Positions 24,275-33,941 are shown, counted from the first letter of the stretch. The stretch is DNA of 64,000 bases from Paraherbaspirillum soli (GCF_042654985.1 NZ_JBHSMT010000021.1:14627-78626); one strand, 5' to 3'. A program made the numbers and translations. Notes: generated by a model not told the origin, from the letters alone.

Positions 24275-25777
24275 TTAAAAATACCCGGCCCGCCAAATCC
24301 GCGGATGCAACATGGGCTCGCCGTACGAAGTCTTCTGTAGCGCCTGTTCTTCATGCAAAGGCAAATTTTGTATTTCAGGCCACAAGCCATTACCCAGAAA
24401 ATAGAGCAGTGTCAGCATCCCAAGCACTCCGCCCACCCGCCCGGGAATCGACAACTGTACTTCAGCCACGGACTGTGCCGGAGCAAGCGAACAGACCCAG
24501 CCCCAGGCACAGCCGATATACAACGCAATCCACAACTGGCTAGTCGGCATAACGATCAATCCCGAAACCAGACCATCCACCAGAATCGCCACTCCGGTCG
24601 TCAGCCATGCCGCCAGAGTCAGGCGGTTCTTGATGTCGGCGGTCGCCAAATATTGACGTACTGCCAGCAGCTTTTTGAAGCCAAGCACGATGGCAGCTAC
24701 AAGGCAAAGCAAGGCTGGAATACCCCACTCACAAGCAATCTGCAATACCCAGTTATGCGGGTGCGCACCATTTTGTACAGTGCGTCCAAAATGAGCGAAG
24801 TGTAAGGGCCCTGCTCCCAACCACGGATGCGCAACCAGGATTTCCCATGCGCGTATCCACAATGGCAAACGACTGGAATCCGGATTTGTCGCGGTTCGAC
24901 TGACCACCGACAATAGCAACCCGAACGGCTGCAAACCCAGCAACACCGGGATCAACACGTAAAACAAAAGATAAGCACCAAAGCCGGCAAGCGCCGACAA
25001 CAACATTATCCGGCACCACGGCAAGGCATCTTTCCGCAGACAAATCCACGCCATGCACAAACCAGCCAATATGCCGATAAAAGTGCCGCGCCCGGCCGAG
25101 ACAAAAAGCAGCGTCCACCATAAGGATGTAACGATCCAGGCGAATATTTTTTTCTTTCGGTCACTGCTGCGGATAGTGAACAGACCCAGCAATGGCAAGG
25201 TAATCGTCTGAACGTGATTCAGAAACCGGTAATTGTCGAAACCAAAAATAAATATTAAATCCGATGGTTGGCCGGCTACATTGATCACTGCAACATAGAT
25301 GATGATCTCGATCAAAATATAGATGGCACATCCCAGCCCGCATAACAACAATATCTTGTCCAGCAAGGAATCACCCTTGGCACTGATTTCCGATGCAAGC
25401 AGCAAAGACGTGATGATCAACAGAAGAAAATTAGCGCACTCAAACAAAGCATGTCGCGGCGAATAAGCTACGACACTGGACACTAGGCCGAGTAAAAAGA
25501 ATAACGCCAAAAAATTCGCTGAGCGACGATCATGCAAAAGCCGGATTTTGTCCCGCCGGACCAAGACGAACGTGCTGAACAAGGTAACCAAAACTACACA
25601 AAAAATTTCCAGAATCCGCTGCTTGTCATGATAACTAGCGTCACCTACCAGTTCAAATAACCTCAACGGTCCAATTACCGCTGCAATCACAACCAATACT
25701 GAAATAGATATCCTGGACGAGGCAACCGGATCTGCGCTAACCGCAGGCATAGTTAATGTCCGTTGAGCGCTGAACAT
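24275..25777 (-). CDS. O-antigen ligase/polymerase-like (Wzy_C) membrane protein
   Basis: 500-residue inner-membrane protein with about 11-12 membrane helices. It carries the Wzy_C region with a large periplasmic loop: SAGRGTFIG before it, then HPWLGAGPLHFA and AHPHNWVLQIACEWG, the sort of His-containing loop used by O-antigen ligases and O-oligosaccharyltransferases. It starts 31 bases after the stop of the PglL-type gene, with AAGGA before the ATG, so both form one operon. It may transfer a lipid-linked glycan to another acceptor or act with the neighbour. Acceptor unknown. Confidence 0.82.
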   Translation of the reverse strand: MFSAQRTLTMPAVSADPVASSRISISVLVVIAAVIGPLRLFELVGDASYHDKQRILEIFCVVLVTLFSTFVLVRRDKIRLLHDRRSANFLALFFLLGLVSSVVAYSPRHALFECANFLLLIITSLLLASEISAKGDSLLDKILLLCGLGCAIYILIEIIIYVAVINVAGQPSDLIFIFGFDNYRFLNHVQTITLPLLGLFTIRSSDRKKKIFAWIVTSLWWTLLFVSAGRGTFIGILAGLCMAWICLRKDALPWCRIMLLSALAGFGAYLLFYVLIPVLLGLQPFGLLLSVVSRTATNPDSSRLPLWIRAWEILVAHPWLGAGPLHFAHFGRTVQNGAHPHNWVLQIACEWGIPALLCLVAAIVLGFKKLLAVRQYLATADIKNRLTLAAWLTTGVAILVDGLVSGLIVMPTSQLWIALYIGCAWGWVCSLAPAQSVAEVQLSIPGRVGGVLGMLTLLYFLGNGLWPEIQNLPLHEEQALQKTSYGEPMLHPRIWRAGYF

Positions 25778-25808
25778 ATCGCATCCTTAGAAAAGCCAAC
25801 AAATTCAC

Positions 25809-27554
25809 TTACTTTTGCGCGACAACCTCAGTGGCCCATTTTGAAAATACGGTCAAATTTTCATTGCCTGTGAACTTGGCAGTATGTTGAACCATATCTA
25901 GCATTTCAGACGCCCGGTCTGGGAATATTTTTTTCATTCTCAAAAAGGTCGTCTTCGCCTCTGCATCGCGTCCCGCCATCGCTAGGTAAATACTTTGGCG
26001 GACAATCACATTATTGTCGATCATGGTATTCAATAAGCGCTGATTGATAGCCATGTCTTCCGGCAAATTTTCGCTATTCAAGATGCGTCCGGTGCTATCG
26101 ATGTAATCGATATAAGGCTTGAGGAAAAATTGGCTCGGCATTTGCGCCAGTTCCTTCAATTCCGCGACACGCAAAGTACGCGAATAGAAATTAATAGACC
26201 TTCTGCCATACATGTCAGTCACGTATATGGCCTCGAAAAATGAATAGAACAATACGCCTATGGCAACGAAGCTGCTTCCCTTGATAATTACGCTGGTTAA
26301 CATAGCCGGAAATTTCAAGCGAATTACACTCGACTCGAACATACCGGCAAGAACGCCAAGCGGCAAAAGAAAATAAGCATACCAAAGTGGATATTCGACT
26401 AGGCTATGCAAGCTCAGGACGATAATCGCCCCAATCACAAATTGCTTTTCCGGCGATGATGGAAATTTGACCAGTCGCAACAGCCACAAGAACACAATGG
26501 ACAGGACGGCCACAGTGCAAAAAATACCGGTTTCCGTGAGCAACTGCACGACAATGTTATGGACGTGGTTGGCAGGCATGGTCGGCAATACATCCGCCCT
26601 CAAAAACTCATACGAAGCTAAGCGTCCCCAACCAATGCCAAACCACGGCGCCTCGGTAAATAGCGACCAGCCTATCTGTAATAACTTGAAACGTTCGTCC
26701 CAACCACTATTCAAACGTTGCGATGCAGTGAAAAACTCCGCTCCCAAATAATGAAATACGACTTGCAGCAGATAATTCAGCAGCAGATAAATTAACGGCA
26801 TGCCGCAAACCCACACAAATCGGCGGGGCGATGCGCTCTCAGCGTTGGCAGTCATCGGAAAACGCCAGAACAACGCGCTCAGGCAAACTACATATATAAA
26901 GCCGCTTCGTTGTCCGGTCAGGATAAGTCCGGCAAACAAAAAGAATGAGAATGGCAAATAGGATCTTAGGCGAACCGTGCCGCGAGATAACAGATACTGG
27001 GCAGAGGCCCAACCGATCGCCAGATAAGTAGCGACATGATTGGTCTGTCCAATATTGCCATATGGGTTAAGGCCTCCCAGTCTCGGAATCATAAACGGCA
27101 TGGCGGAAAAATCAGGCCACAGCAATTGCACAAACTGCACCGCCACGGTATATGCGGCGCCAAAAACAAAAAAACTTGCAAGCAATAACAAACTGCGTTC
27201 AATCAGGCCATGTTGGCGCAACCAAAATCCTAGTTGGATCGCACCACACAAACTGACGAAATAACACATCGGCAAGAGCACTTGCTGCACGTATTCAGGT
27301 GGGCGAATAACAAATTGAATTGCCGTGAACGTAAGCAACAAAAGTCCAACGAGGGAAATCTTTGGGATTGCCGACTGGCGTATGCCTTTGCCATGAAAGC
27401 AAGCAATAAGCAGGGCTATCCACAGTACTAGGAATGCCTGCCATTCTGCGAATAGTGAGGAAATCGGCGCACTATGAAACGGTTGAACAAACGGCATCAG
27501 ACACAGCAGTCCAAGTAAAATCAATATCCAATTGCTGGTGTCAATCTGTTTCAA
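25809..27554 (-). CDS. PglL/TfpO-type O-oligosaccharyltransferase
   Basis: 581 residues with 11 or more membrane helices and a soluble C-terminal domain. The PglL signature is visible: NPYGNIGQTNHVATYLAIGW and the Wzy_C loop GIGWGRLASYEF with PANHVHNIVVQLLTETG. These enzymes move glycans from undecaprenyl carrier to Ser/Thr of periplasmic proteins, typically pilin. The start is a TTG at 27554 with GGAG 9 bases upstream. It lies immediately downstream of pilA on the same strand, separated by a terminator, a classic pilin/glycosyltransferase pairing. Confidence 0.87.
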   Translation of the reverse strand: MKQIDTSNWILILLGLLCLMPFVQPFHSAPISSLFAEWQAFLVLWIALLIACFHGKGIRQSAIPKISLVGLLLLTFTAIQFVIRPPEYVQQVLLPMCYFVSLCGAIQLGFWLRQHGLIERSLLLLASFFVFGAAYTVAVQFVQLLWPDFSAMPFMIPRLGGLNPYGNIGQTNHVATYLAIGWASAQYLLSRGTVRLRSYLPFSFFLFAGLILTGQRSGFIYVVCLSALFWRFPMTANAESASPRRFVWVCGMPLIYLLLNYLLQVVFHYLGAEFFTASQRLNSGWDERFKLLQIGWSLFTEAPWFGIGWGRLASYEFLRADVLPTMPANHVHNIVVQLLTETGIFCTVAVLSIVFLWLLRLVKFPSSPEKQFVIGAIIVLSLHSLVEYPLWYAYFLLPLGVLAGMFESSVIRLKFPAMLTSVIIKGSSFVAIGVLFYSFFEAIYVTDMYGRRSINFYSRTLRVAELKELAQMPSQFFLKPYIDYIDSTGRILNSENLPEDMAINQRLLNTMIDNNVIVRQSIYLAMAGRDAEAKTTFLRMKKIFPDRASEMLDMVQHTAKFTGNENLTVFSKWATEVVAQK

Positions 27555-27727
27555 TTTTTCAGCTCCGTGCTCTCTTACAATCAGCTTCCGTATTCATGGA
27601 AGTGATTCATGTGTCATTTCTGGAATCCGACCTATTCCCGGCATCAAGCAATGTAGTTCGCGTGGCGGCTACAAAGAATAGCGGAGAATATCCATATCTC
27701 CGGTGCATTGGAGGTTAAAACTGTAGT

Positions 27728-27756
27728 AAAAAAAAGCCCCTCTCGAGGAGGGGCTT
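27728..27756 (-). terminator. Rho-independent terminator after pilA
   Basis: Hairpin AAGCCCCTC and GAGGGGCTT (27734-27756) followed on the minus strand by the T-run that reads as A's at 27728-27735. It should separate pilA from the oligosaccharyltransferase gene. Confidence 0.85.
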
Positions 27757-27812
27757 CATCATGAAGGGCGCAGCAAATAGCACACCAATCATATACAAGC
27801 TGACAGCACTTA

Positions 27813-28298
27813 TTAGGTACCGCTCAGTTTGGTTGTGATGTAGTTCATAGCAGCTGGGTTAGTGATACCCGTGCCCACAGACGCTTTCCAGATGATGACA
27901 GTATCGCCAACGACCGGAGCTGCATCGAATTTAATCGTACCGCCCGAGTTGACATTGGTACCGAGGGAAGTGTTCAAAGTAGCGGTAATTTGACCGGTAG
28001 GGTTGTTAGCAGCGCTAGTGATCGTATAAGTGGCTTCCTTGGTAGGCTTGATATTAATTCCAGCGCTAGTCAGTGCAGTTGCATCTGGGAACGAACCATT
28101 TGTCTGGAAGAACTCACCCATAGCCAGTTCGATAGGTCCAACGCCAGCTGCCACGTTCGACAGTTTAGCGCGCATTGTGTAGTCCTGGTACTGAGGAATC
28201 GCCACAGCAGCCAAAATACCGATAATCGCAACAACGATCATCAATTCGATCAGGGTAAAACCGCGTTGTGCGCGTTGGATCATTTTCATCGATTTCAT
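27813..28298 (-). CDS. pilA: Type IV major pilin
   Basis: 161-residue type IVa prepilin. The leader MKSMKMIQRAQRG is cut before Phe by prepilin peptidase (RGFTLIELMIVVAIIGIL); Glu5 of the mature protein is present. The C-terminal domain has no cysteine, so the usual D-loop disulphide is missing. It ends ITTKLSGT, so a C-terminal Ser/Thr is available as in pilins modified by TfpO. GGAG lies before the ATG. A sigma-54 promoter lies upstream (28346-28361), as for most pilA genes, where PilR usually activates; pilR is not in this window. Confidence 0.93.
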   Translation of the reverse strand: MKSMKMIQRAQRGFTLIELMIVVAIIGILAAVAIPQYQDYTMRAKLSNVAAGVGPIELAMGEFFQTNGSFPDATALTSAGINIKPTKEATYTITSAANNPTGQITATLNTSLGTNVNSGGTIKFDAAPVVGDTVIIWKASVGTGITNPAAMNYITTKLSGT

Positions 28299-28345
28299 TT
28301 AAATCTCCAGTTAAGAAAAAAGGGGGGTCACTACACATGAGATAG

Positions 28346-28361
28346 AGCAATGTCTGTGCCA
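28346..28361 (-). promoter_or_regulatory. Sigma-54 promoter of pilA
   Basis: Minus-strand TGGCACAGACATTGCT matches the -24/-12 consensus TGGCAC-N5-TTGC(A/T) exactly, with GG and GC 10 bases apart. It lies about 48 bases before the pilA start codon. Confidence 0.88.
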
Positions 28362-28594
28362 GCAGGAAATATGTTGCAATTCACGAAAAGCCGGGGGAAC
28401 TAGTGAGGAAAATTGGCAGTATTTTTGTACTGGACTGACAGATCTCGTCACTTGGCAACTATTTACCGGTAGCACTATTGACCAAACATGTGCCAGATGC
28501 GGCTTTTGCTTGTGTGAACGGCCTTCACACCTAAGAGGAACAGCTAATTTTTCAGGGTGAAAAAGATCGTTATCGATACGGCCTCAACCAACTA

Positions 28595-29197
28595 TTACGC
28601 AGCTTTCCAAGAAAACCGCATCAAAGTCCCGGCGATATCAATCACATCGTCATCCTTCAACTGCCGCGCGCCGGTGCTCACCGGTATGTCGTTGACCCGA
28701 GTGTGGGTTTTTCCCTCGACATGGGTCAGTTCATAGCCTTGCGGACGGCGGGTGACGATAGCGACCTGGATGCCGGGGCGGCCGATGGTGGTCAGGACTT
28801 TGGTCAGCATCATTTCCTTGCCGGCGCTGGGACCGTCGAGCATGGTGATGATGGCGTCGGGGCGCGGCGCCGGGAATATCTTGGGCCGGCTGTCCTTGAT
28901 CTCTTGATCCGACTCCACGACATACAGCAACTTGTAGCGCGCCATCTGGATCACGTCGTTGTGCTGCAAAAAATGCTTGGTCACCGGGTGGCCGTTGATC
29001 TGGGTGCCGTTGGTGCTGTTCAGGTCTTCCAAGAACGAGTCGTTGTAGATGGTGATGATGACAGCGTGCTCGCCGCTGATGGCGAGGTTGTCGATCACCA
29101 GGTCGTTATGGGCACGACGACCAATGGTAGTGCGCTCTTTGGTGAGCGTCATTTCTTGTAAAACTGTACCGCCTTTGGTCAGGATGATCTTCGCCAT
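28595..29197 (-). CDS. FHA-domain protein
   Basis: 200 residues. The N-terminal FHA domain is clear (TTIGRRAHNDLVIDNLAISG, EHAVI, then EDLNSTNGTQING), with the Arg, Ser, and Asn residues that bind phosphothreonine. A second degenerate FHA-like unit follows (TTIGRPGIQVAIVTRRPQGY). Such proteins read Ser/Thr phosphorylation. A PP2C phosphatase gene lies next upstream on the same strand, so the pair probably acts in one signalling route. No kinase gene is visible nearby. Confidence 0.88.
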   Translation of the reverse strand: MAKIILTKGGTVLQEMTLTKERTTIGRRAHNDLVIDNLAISGEHAVIITIYNDSFLEDLNSTNGTQINGHPVTKHFLQHNDVIQMARYKLLYVVESDQEIKDSRPKIFPAPRPDAIITMLDGPSAGKEMMLTKVLTTIGRPGIQVAIVTRRPQGYELTHVEGKTHTRVNDIPVSTGARQLKDDDVIDIAGTLMRFSWKAA

Positions 29198-29385
29198 GCC
29201 ATTCTCTCTCGGGAAACGCTTTTTATCTTTAAAAATAAGCTAAAACAATCTAGGCACACCTGATGACACGGAACGGTCCGGCATTTTAATTTCTTCCGTG
29301 CGCTTTTGATTGTTGAAACAAGCTGTAGTGTAGTGCTGTCTTGCAACAATCGAGGCTGAAAAATCCTCGATCGGCAACCCGGCAA

Positions 29386-30162
29386 TTACTCTGTTTTCTC
29401 CGGTATTTTTATCAAAATCACCGACACATTATCCTGCCCGCCACAGGCATTGGCGGCCTGGACCAGCATATTGCATGCTTTCTTGATGTCGCCTTGCGCA
29501 TCGCTGATGAGGCGAGCGATATCGCTTGCCGGCATCCGGTCCGACAAGCCGTCGGAGCAAAGCAAATAAAGGTCGCCGGGCTGTATCGAATGCTGATTGA
29601 CATCCACCACCAGCTGGAAATCGACGCCGACTGCGCGCGTGACGACGTTGCGGTTGTAAGCAAACTGGGCATCTTCAGCCCGGATCAACCCGGCTTCGAT
29701 CTGCTCTTGCAGCAAGGAATGGTCTCGCGTCAATTGTTCGAGTTGACCGTCGCGGAAGCGATATGCGCGAGAATCGCCGACGTGCGCGATGTCAACGCAA
29801 TCGTCTCGGAACAAGGCCACCACCACAGTGGTCCCCATGCCGCGATATTCCGGCTCACGGCGGGCGGCATTGATGATGGCGTTATTGGCTTGGCGGACTG
29901 ACTCCATCAGCCATTGGCGGATCGGCGGTTCGCCTTCGGGCTGGTCTTGCCGATGATATTCCTGAAGCTGGCTTTCCAGTTCTTCCTGGATCGCGACGGT
30001 AGCGATGCTGCTGGCAATTTCGCCGGCGTTATAACCACCCATGCCGTCGGCCAACACGGCCAAATGCAGCGACTCATTGACCAATACGGCGTCTTCGTTC
30101 TGCGTCCGTACCATGCCAATATCCGTTTTCGCGGCAAATTCTGGCGAGTTATGTTGAAACAT
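29386..30162 (-). CDS. PP2C-family serine/threonine phosphatase (Stp1-type)
   Basis: 258-residue metal-dependent phosphatase. Motifs in order: KTDIGMVRTQNEDA, VLADGMGGYNAGE, AHVGDSRAYR, LLCSDGLSDRM and GGQDNVSVILIKI. The Asp residues that hold the two Mn/Mg ions are all present. It removes phosphate from Ser/Thr, for example in signalling or type VI secretion control. It is followed by the FHA gene on the same strand and separated from sucD by a terminator. Confidence 0.93.
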   Translation of the reverse strand: MFQHNSPEFAAKTDIGMVRTQNEDAVLVNESLHLAVLADGMGGYNAGEIASSIATVAIQEELESQLQEYHRQDQPEGEPPIRQWLMESVRQANNAIINAARREPEYRGMGTTVVVALFRDDCVDIAHVGDSRAYRFRDGQLEQLTRDHSLLQEQIEAGLIRAEDAQFAYNRNVVTRAVGVDFQLVVDVNQHSIQPGDLYLLCSDGLSDRMPASDIARLISDAQGDIKKACNMLVQAANACGGQDNVSVILIKIPEKTE

Positions 30163-30324
30163 GAAAGTTAAGCGGTGAAAAGATTTCTAAGCGGTCAAGT
30201 TGCCGGATCTCACTATTTTCGTTGGTTCTTTCGATGACAGCAAGATAAAACTGATGGCTGGCATCGTCAATCCGACAGGAAGCATAGCAAGCACGTTTAA
30301 TCGGGATATTGTATTGACCCGCCA

Positions 30325-30354
30325 ACAAAAAAAGGGAGCCGAAGCTCCCTTTTT
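30325..30354 (-). terminator. Rho-independent terminator after sucCD
   Basis: AAAAAGGGAGC (30329-30339), CGAA loop, GCTCCCTTTTT (30344-30354). Symmetric A and T runs allow use in both directions; it lies 20 bases after the sucD stop. Confidence 0.85.
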
Positions 30355-30373
30355 AACTAAACAAAACTACCGA

Positions 30374-31255
30374 TTACAACATCGCCTTCAGCAAGCGCGC
30401 CATTTCGGATGGATTCTTGGTGACGGTGATGCCACAGGCTTCCATGATCTCGAGCTTGGCTTGCGCAGTGTCGGCACCGCCGGAAATCAACGCACCGGCG
30501 TGGCCCATGCGCTTGCCCGGAGGCGCGGTAACGCCGGCGATGAAGCTGACCACCGGCTTCTTCATGTTGTCCTTGATCCAGTACGCAGCGTTGGCTTCGT
30601 CCGGACCGCCGATTTCGCCGATCATGATGACGGCGTCAGTATCAGGATCATCGTTGAACATTTTCATGATGTCGATGTGCTTGAGGCCGTTGATCGGATC
30701 GCCGCCGATGCCGACTGCCGACGATTGACCCAGACCCAGCGCGGTCAATTGACCCACTGCTTCGTAGGTCAAAGTGCCGGAGCGCGAGACCACGCCGATG
30801 CGGCCCTTCTTGTGGATATGGCCTGGCATGATGCCGATCTTGATTTCGTCTGGTGTGATCAGACCTGGGCAGTTCGGTCCGAGCAGCAAAGTCTTGCTGC
30901 CGGCTTTTGCCATGCGGTCTTTCAATGCCAGCATGTCGCGCACAGGGATGCCTTCGGTGATGCAGATGGCCAGATCGAGTTCGGCTTCGACCGCTTCCCA
31001 GATTGCGGCTGCTGCGCCTGCCGGCGGTACGTAGATGACGGAAACATTGGCGCCGGTAGCGGCCTTGGCTTCGGTTACGTTGGCAAAAATCGGGATGCCT
31101 TCGAAGTCTTCACCTGCTTTTTTCGGATTGACGCCGGCGACAAAAGCATTCTTGCCGTTAGCGTAATCGCGGCAACCGCGGGTGTGAAACTGGCCGGTCT
31201 TGCCGGTGATGCCTTGGGTGATGACTTTGGTGTCTTTGTTGATCAGGATCGACAT
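30374..31255 (-). CDS. sucD: Succinate-CoA ligase, alpha subunit
   Basis: 293-residue alpha subunit. It contains a CoA-binding Rossmann fold (VITQGITGKTGQFHT) and the phosphohistidine loop KRMGHAGALISGG near residue 252. With SucC it interconverts succinyl-CoA and succinate with ATP formation in the citric acid cycle. AAGGAAC precedes the ATG. It follows sucC by 17 bases on the same strand, a standard operon. Confidence 0.97.
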   Translation of the reverse strand: MSILINKDTKVITQGITGKTGQFHTRGCRDYANGKNAFVAGVNPKKAGEDFEGIPIFANVTEAKAATGANVSVIYVPPAGAAAAIWEAVEAELDLAICITEGIPVRDMLALKDRMAKAGSKTLLLGPNCPGLITPDEIKIGIMPGHIHKKGRIGVVSRSGTLTYEAVGQLTALGLGQSSAVGIGGDPINGLKHIDIMKMFNDDPDTDAVIMIGEIGGPDEANAAYWIKDNMKKPVVSFIAGVTAPPGKRMGHAGALISGGADTAQAKLEIMEACGITVTKNPSEMARLLKAML

Positions 31256-31272
31256 GTCTGTTCCTTGTCCTA

Positions 31273-32439
31273 TTATTTACCGTTAGCCGCAGCAACAACC
31301 TTCTGCGCGGCTTCTTCCATGCTGTCGGCCGAGATGATCGGCAGGCCGGAGTCGGCCAGCATTTTTTTACCGATTTCTTCGTTGGTGCCCTTCATGCGGA
31401 CCACCAGCGGCACTGTCAGCGAAACGGCCTTGGAAGCTTCGATCACGCCTTCGGCGATCACGTCGCAACGCATGATGCCGCCGAAAATGTTGACCAGGAT
31501 GGCTTTCAGGCCTGGATTCTTCAACATGATCTTGAACGCTTCGGTCACTTTTTCAGTGGTCGCGCCGCCGCCGACGTCGAGGAAGTTGGCCGGCTCGCCG
31601 CCGAACAATTTGATGGTGTCCATGGTGGCCATGGCCAGACCGGCGCCGTTCACCAGGCAGCCGATGTTGCCGTCCAGCGAAATGTAGGCGAGGTCGAACT
31701 TGGAAGCTTCGATTTCAGCCGGATCTTCTTCATCCAGGTCGCGGTAAGCGACGATTTCAGGATGACGGAACAAGGCGTTGGCATCGAAGTTGAACTTGGC
31801 GTCGAGCGCGATGACCTTGCCGGAACCGGTCAGGATCAGCGGGTTGATTTCAGCCAGCGAAGCGTCGGTTTCCCAGTAAGCCTTGTACAGACCTTGCAAT
31901 TGGGCGCGGGCATCGGCGATCGAAGCAGCAGGCACGCCGATCTTGGCGGAGATGCTGTCGGCGTCGGCGTCGGTCAGGCCGGTGGCCGGATCGATCACTA
32001 CTTGATGAATCTTTTCCGGATGGCTGGCTGCGACTTCTTCGATGTCCATGCCGCCTTCGCTGGATGCCATCAGCACCACGCGTTGGGTAACACGGTCGGT
32101 CACCATGCTGACGTACAGTTCATTCTTGATGTCGGCGCCTTCTTCGATCAGCAATCGGCGGACTTTTTGGCCTTCCGGTCCGGTTTGATGCGTGATCAGC
32201 TGCATGCCGAGAATCTGGTTGGCGTATTCGCGCACTTGTTCCAGCGATTTGGCAACTTTGACGCCGCCGCCCTTGCCGCGACCGCCGGCGTGGATCTGGG
32301 CCTTGACCACCCATACCGAACCGCCGAGGGTTTCGGCTGCCTTGACCGCGTCATCGACGCTCAGGCACGGGATGCCACGCGGTGTTGTCACTCCGAAGTT
32401 ACGGAGAATTTCTTTGCCCTGATACTCATGGATTTTCAT
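31273..32439 (-). CDS. sucC: Succinate-CoA ligase, beta subunit
   Basis: 388-residue ADP-forming beta subunit with an N-terminal ATP-grasp fold (KIHEYQGKEILRNFGV, AGGRGKGGGVK) and the Mg-site segments EINPLILTGSGKVIALDAK and NIFGGIMRCDVIAEG. AAGGGAAG lies before the ATG. Its start overlaps the stop of the upstream DUF2889 gene in an ATGA arrangement, and sucD follows 17 bases later. Confidence 0.97.
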   Translation of the reverse strand: MKIHEYQGKEILRNFGVTTPRGIPCLSVDDAVKAAETLGGSVWVVKAQIHAGGRGKGGGVKVAKSLEQVREYANQILGMQLITHQTGPEGQKVRRLLIEEGADIKNELYVSMVTDRVTQRVVLMASSEGGMDIEEVAASHPEKIHQVVIDPATGLTDADADSISAKIGVPAASIADARAQLQGLYKAYWETDASLAEINPLILTGSGKVIALDAKFNFDANALFRHPEIVAYRDLDEEDPAEIEASKFDLAYISLDGNIGCLVNGAGLAMATMDTIKLFGGEPANFLDVGGGATTEKVTEAFKIMLKNPGLKAILVNIFGGIMRCDVIAEGVIEASKAVSLTVPLVVRMKGTNEEIGKKMLADSGLPIISADSMEEAAQKVVAAANGK

Positions 32440-33074
32440 GCGAGCTTCCCTTCTGACACTGATTTAAATGAACTTGCTTGGTTGAATAATTGGGACTGAC
32501 TGGGAGTTACTTCTACTGGAGGGCTGATTGCCCACTTCGGATAATATTTGGCGACGACTGCGCCTTCACTACGTAAAGCATGACAATGATCGAGTTGCGG
32601 CGGCTTGGTGGCTTCGACTTTTGCCCCCGACACGTCGCCGTTACCGAACTCGCTGGAAAAAGCCTGAATCGCGACGGTCGGCAATATCTGCGCCAATTCG
32701 GTCAAATGCGTACAGCCCTGGACACCGCCAATGCGCTCCTTGAGCGCATGACGAAAACCTTTGACCAGGCTGAGGCCGATCAGGATGTTGTATGCGGGGC
32801 CGATGGTGTCGCAATAGCCGCGATATGGTACCGCGTCCGAATTAACGTCGACCGCAACGATTGTGTACTGACGGTCTAGTGTCAACCGCAACCACAAGTC
32901 GTGCAAAGGCTCGCCTGCCGGCAAATTGCCAGTAAGTAAAGGAAGATCGGAAGCTTTGGTATCGGTAATGCGCGCGTCCAACTCCCATAGGCCATCGTCA
33001 CGTACGAACGCTTCGATGTGAATCGCGCGGGTGTGCTTCAAGGCGCGGCGGGAAGATGAAGTTGTCAGAGACAT
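32436..33074 (-). CDS. DUF2889-family protein
   Basis: 212 residues. It shows the DUF2889 pattern: RDDGLWELDARITDTK near the start, GCTHLTEL in the middle and a C-x-AL...GAVV...YP segment (HCHALRSEGAVVAKYYPKW) near the end. Function unknown; family members are common in Burkholderiales. It overlaps sucC by 4 bases (ATGA), so it is the first gene of the sucCD operon. Confidence 0.85.
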   Translation of the reverse strand: MSLTTSSSRRALKHTRAIHIEAFVRDDGLWELDARITDTKASDLPLLTGNLPAGEPLHDLWLRLTLDRQYTIVAVDVNSDAVPYRGYCDTIGPAYNILIGLSLVKGFRHALKERIGGVQGCTHLTELAQILPTVAIQAFSSEFGNGDVSGAKVEATKPPQLDHCHALRSEGAVVAKYYPKWAISPPVEVTPSQSQLFNQASSFKSVSEGKLA

Positions 33075-33217
33075 ATTGGTGAGGTGATTTGCGTGTCGTT
33101 ACCACAGTTTCTATGGTAACTGCCGCTCCTGCGGGTTTGCAAAAACCCCAAAATTCTAGCACAGCTTGTGATGGCCCAGCGATTTTGATGAGAATCGCAG
33201 GATAACCGTGCCATACA

Positions 33218-33733
33218 TTAACAATCATTTTCGTCTTCATCACCACCACCCCGCACCGCAGCCTGAATCGCCCGATGAGAAAACCCACGCTGCAGCAAGA
33301 AACGCATCTGCTTCGCGCGTTCCGCGGCGTCGGCCGGCGGGCGGTCGAATTTCTTGCGCCAGACTTCGCGGGCGCGGGCTACTTCTCCACTGGCTAAATC
33401 GGCTTTGATATCGACCAAAGCGTCAGCGTCAATACCATGACTTTGGAGTTCGGAGAGGATGCGGCTGTTACCGAAACGGTGGGCGCGCCGGTGTATCAGG
33501 GATTCGGAAAAACGCGATTGCGACAATAACTTGGCGGCTTCCAGTGTATCCAGCAGGGCCTCGATGTCGTCGCCTTCCTGCGCATAGCGTGACAATTTGC
33601 GCGTCAGTTCCAGGCGACTATGTTCGCGTGCGGACAGGTAGCGTAGCGCTCTGGCTTTGAGACTTATTTGCAGTTTGGCCATTGCGGGGAACTTTGATTG
33701 AGGTCGGGCGACTTGCCTGTCTGAATCACTCAT
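33218..33733 (-). CDS. recX: RecA regulator RecX
   Basis: 171-residue RecX, which binds RecA filaments and limits their activity. Family features: LKARALRYLSAREHSRLELTRKL near residues 25-48, RFGNSRILSELQSHGI and the C-terminal KQMRFLLQRGFSHRAI. Made of three-helix repeats. Two starts are possible (33733 or 33682); neither has a strong ribosome site, and the shorter one gives 154 residues, the more usual length. It lies downstream of recA on the same strand, with a palindromic repeat between them. Confidence 0.9.
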   Translation of the reverse strand: MSDSDRQVARPQSKFPAMAKLQISLKARALRYLSAREHSRLELTRKLSRYAQEGDDIEALLDTLEAAKLLSQSRFSESLIHRRAHRFGNSRILSELQSHGIDADALVDIKADLASGEVARAREVWRKKFDRPPADAAERAKQMRFLLQRGFSHRAIQAAVRGGGDEDENDC

Positions 33734-33814
33734 TCATTGTGTAAGAATAAATGCAGCCATTCAGCTTATTCACTATTTCAGTGATAACCGGTTGCCGGCA
33801 CGATGTCGGTAACC

Positions 33815-33935
33815 GGACACCTCGAAAAATCTACTGCGCGATCCAATCTCGAAGCTGCGATGCTCGCCGTACCTCCGTACGGTTGCGCTTCTCGCCCCGA
33901 CCTTGAACCGCTCGCTACGGTTTTTCAAGGTGCCC
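33815..33935. repeat. Dispersed ~120-bp palindromic element, copy 3
   Basis: Same element and orientation as copy 1, with ends GGACACCTCGAAAAATC and GGTTTTTCAAGGTGCC. It occupies the recA-recX gap and may attenuate read-through from recA into recX. Confidence 0.8.
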
Positions 33936-33941
33936 TACAAA

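Noticed and set aside
24172..24543. Plus-strand frame opposite the end of the Wzy_C ligase gene.
   Set aside because: Most of it is antisense to a membrane protein gene with clear family motifs; no domain is visible.
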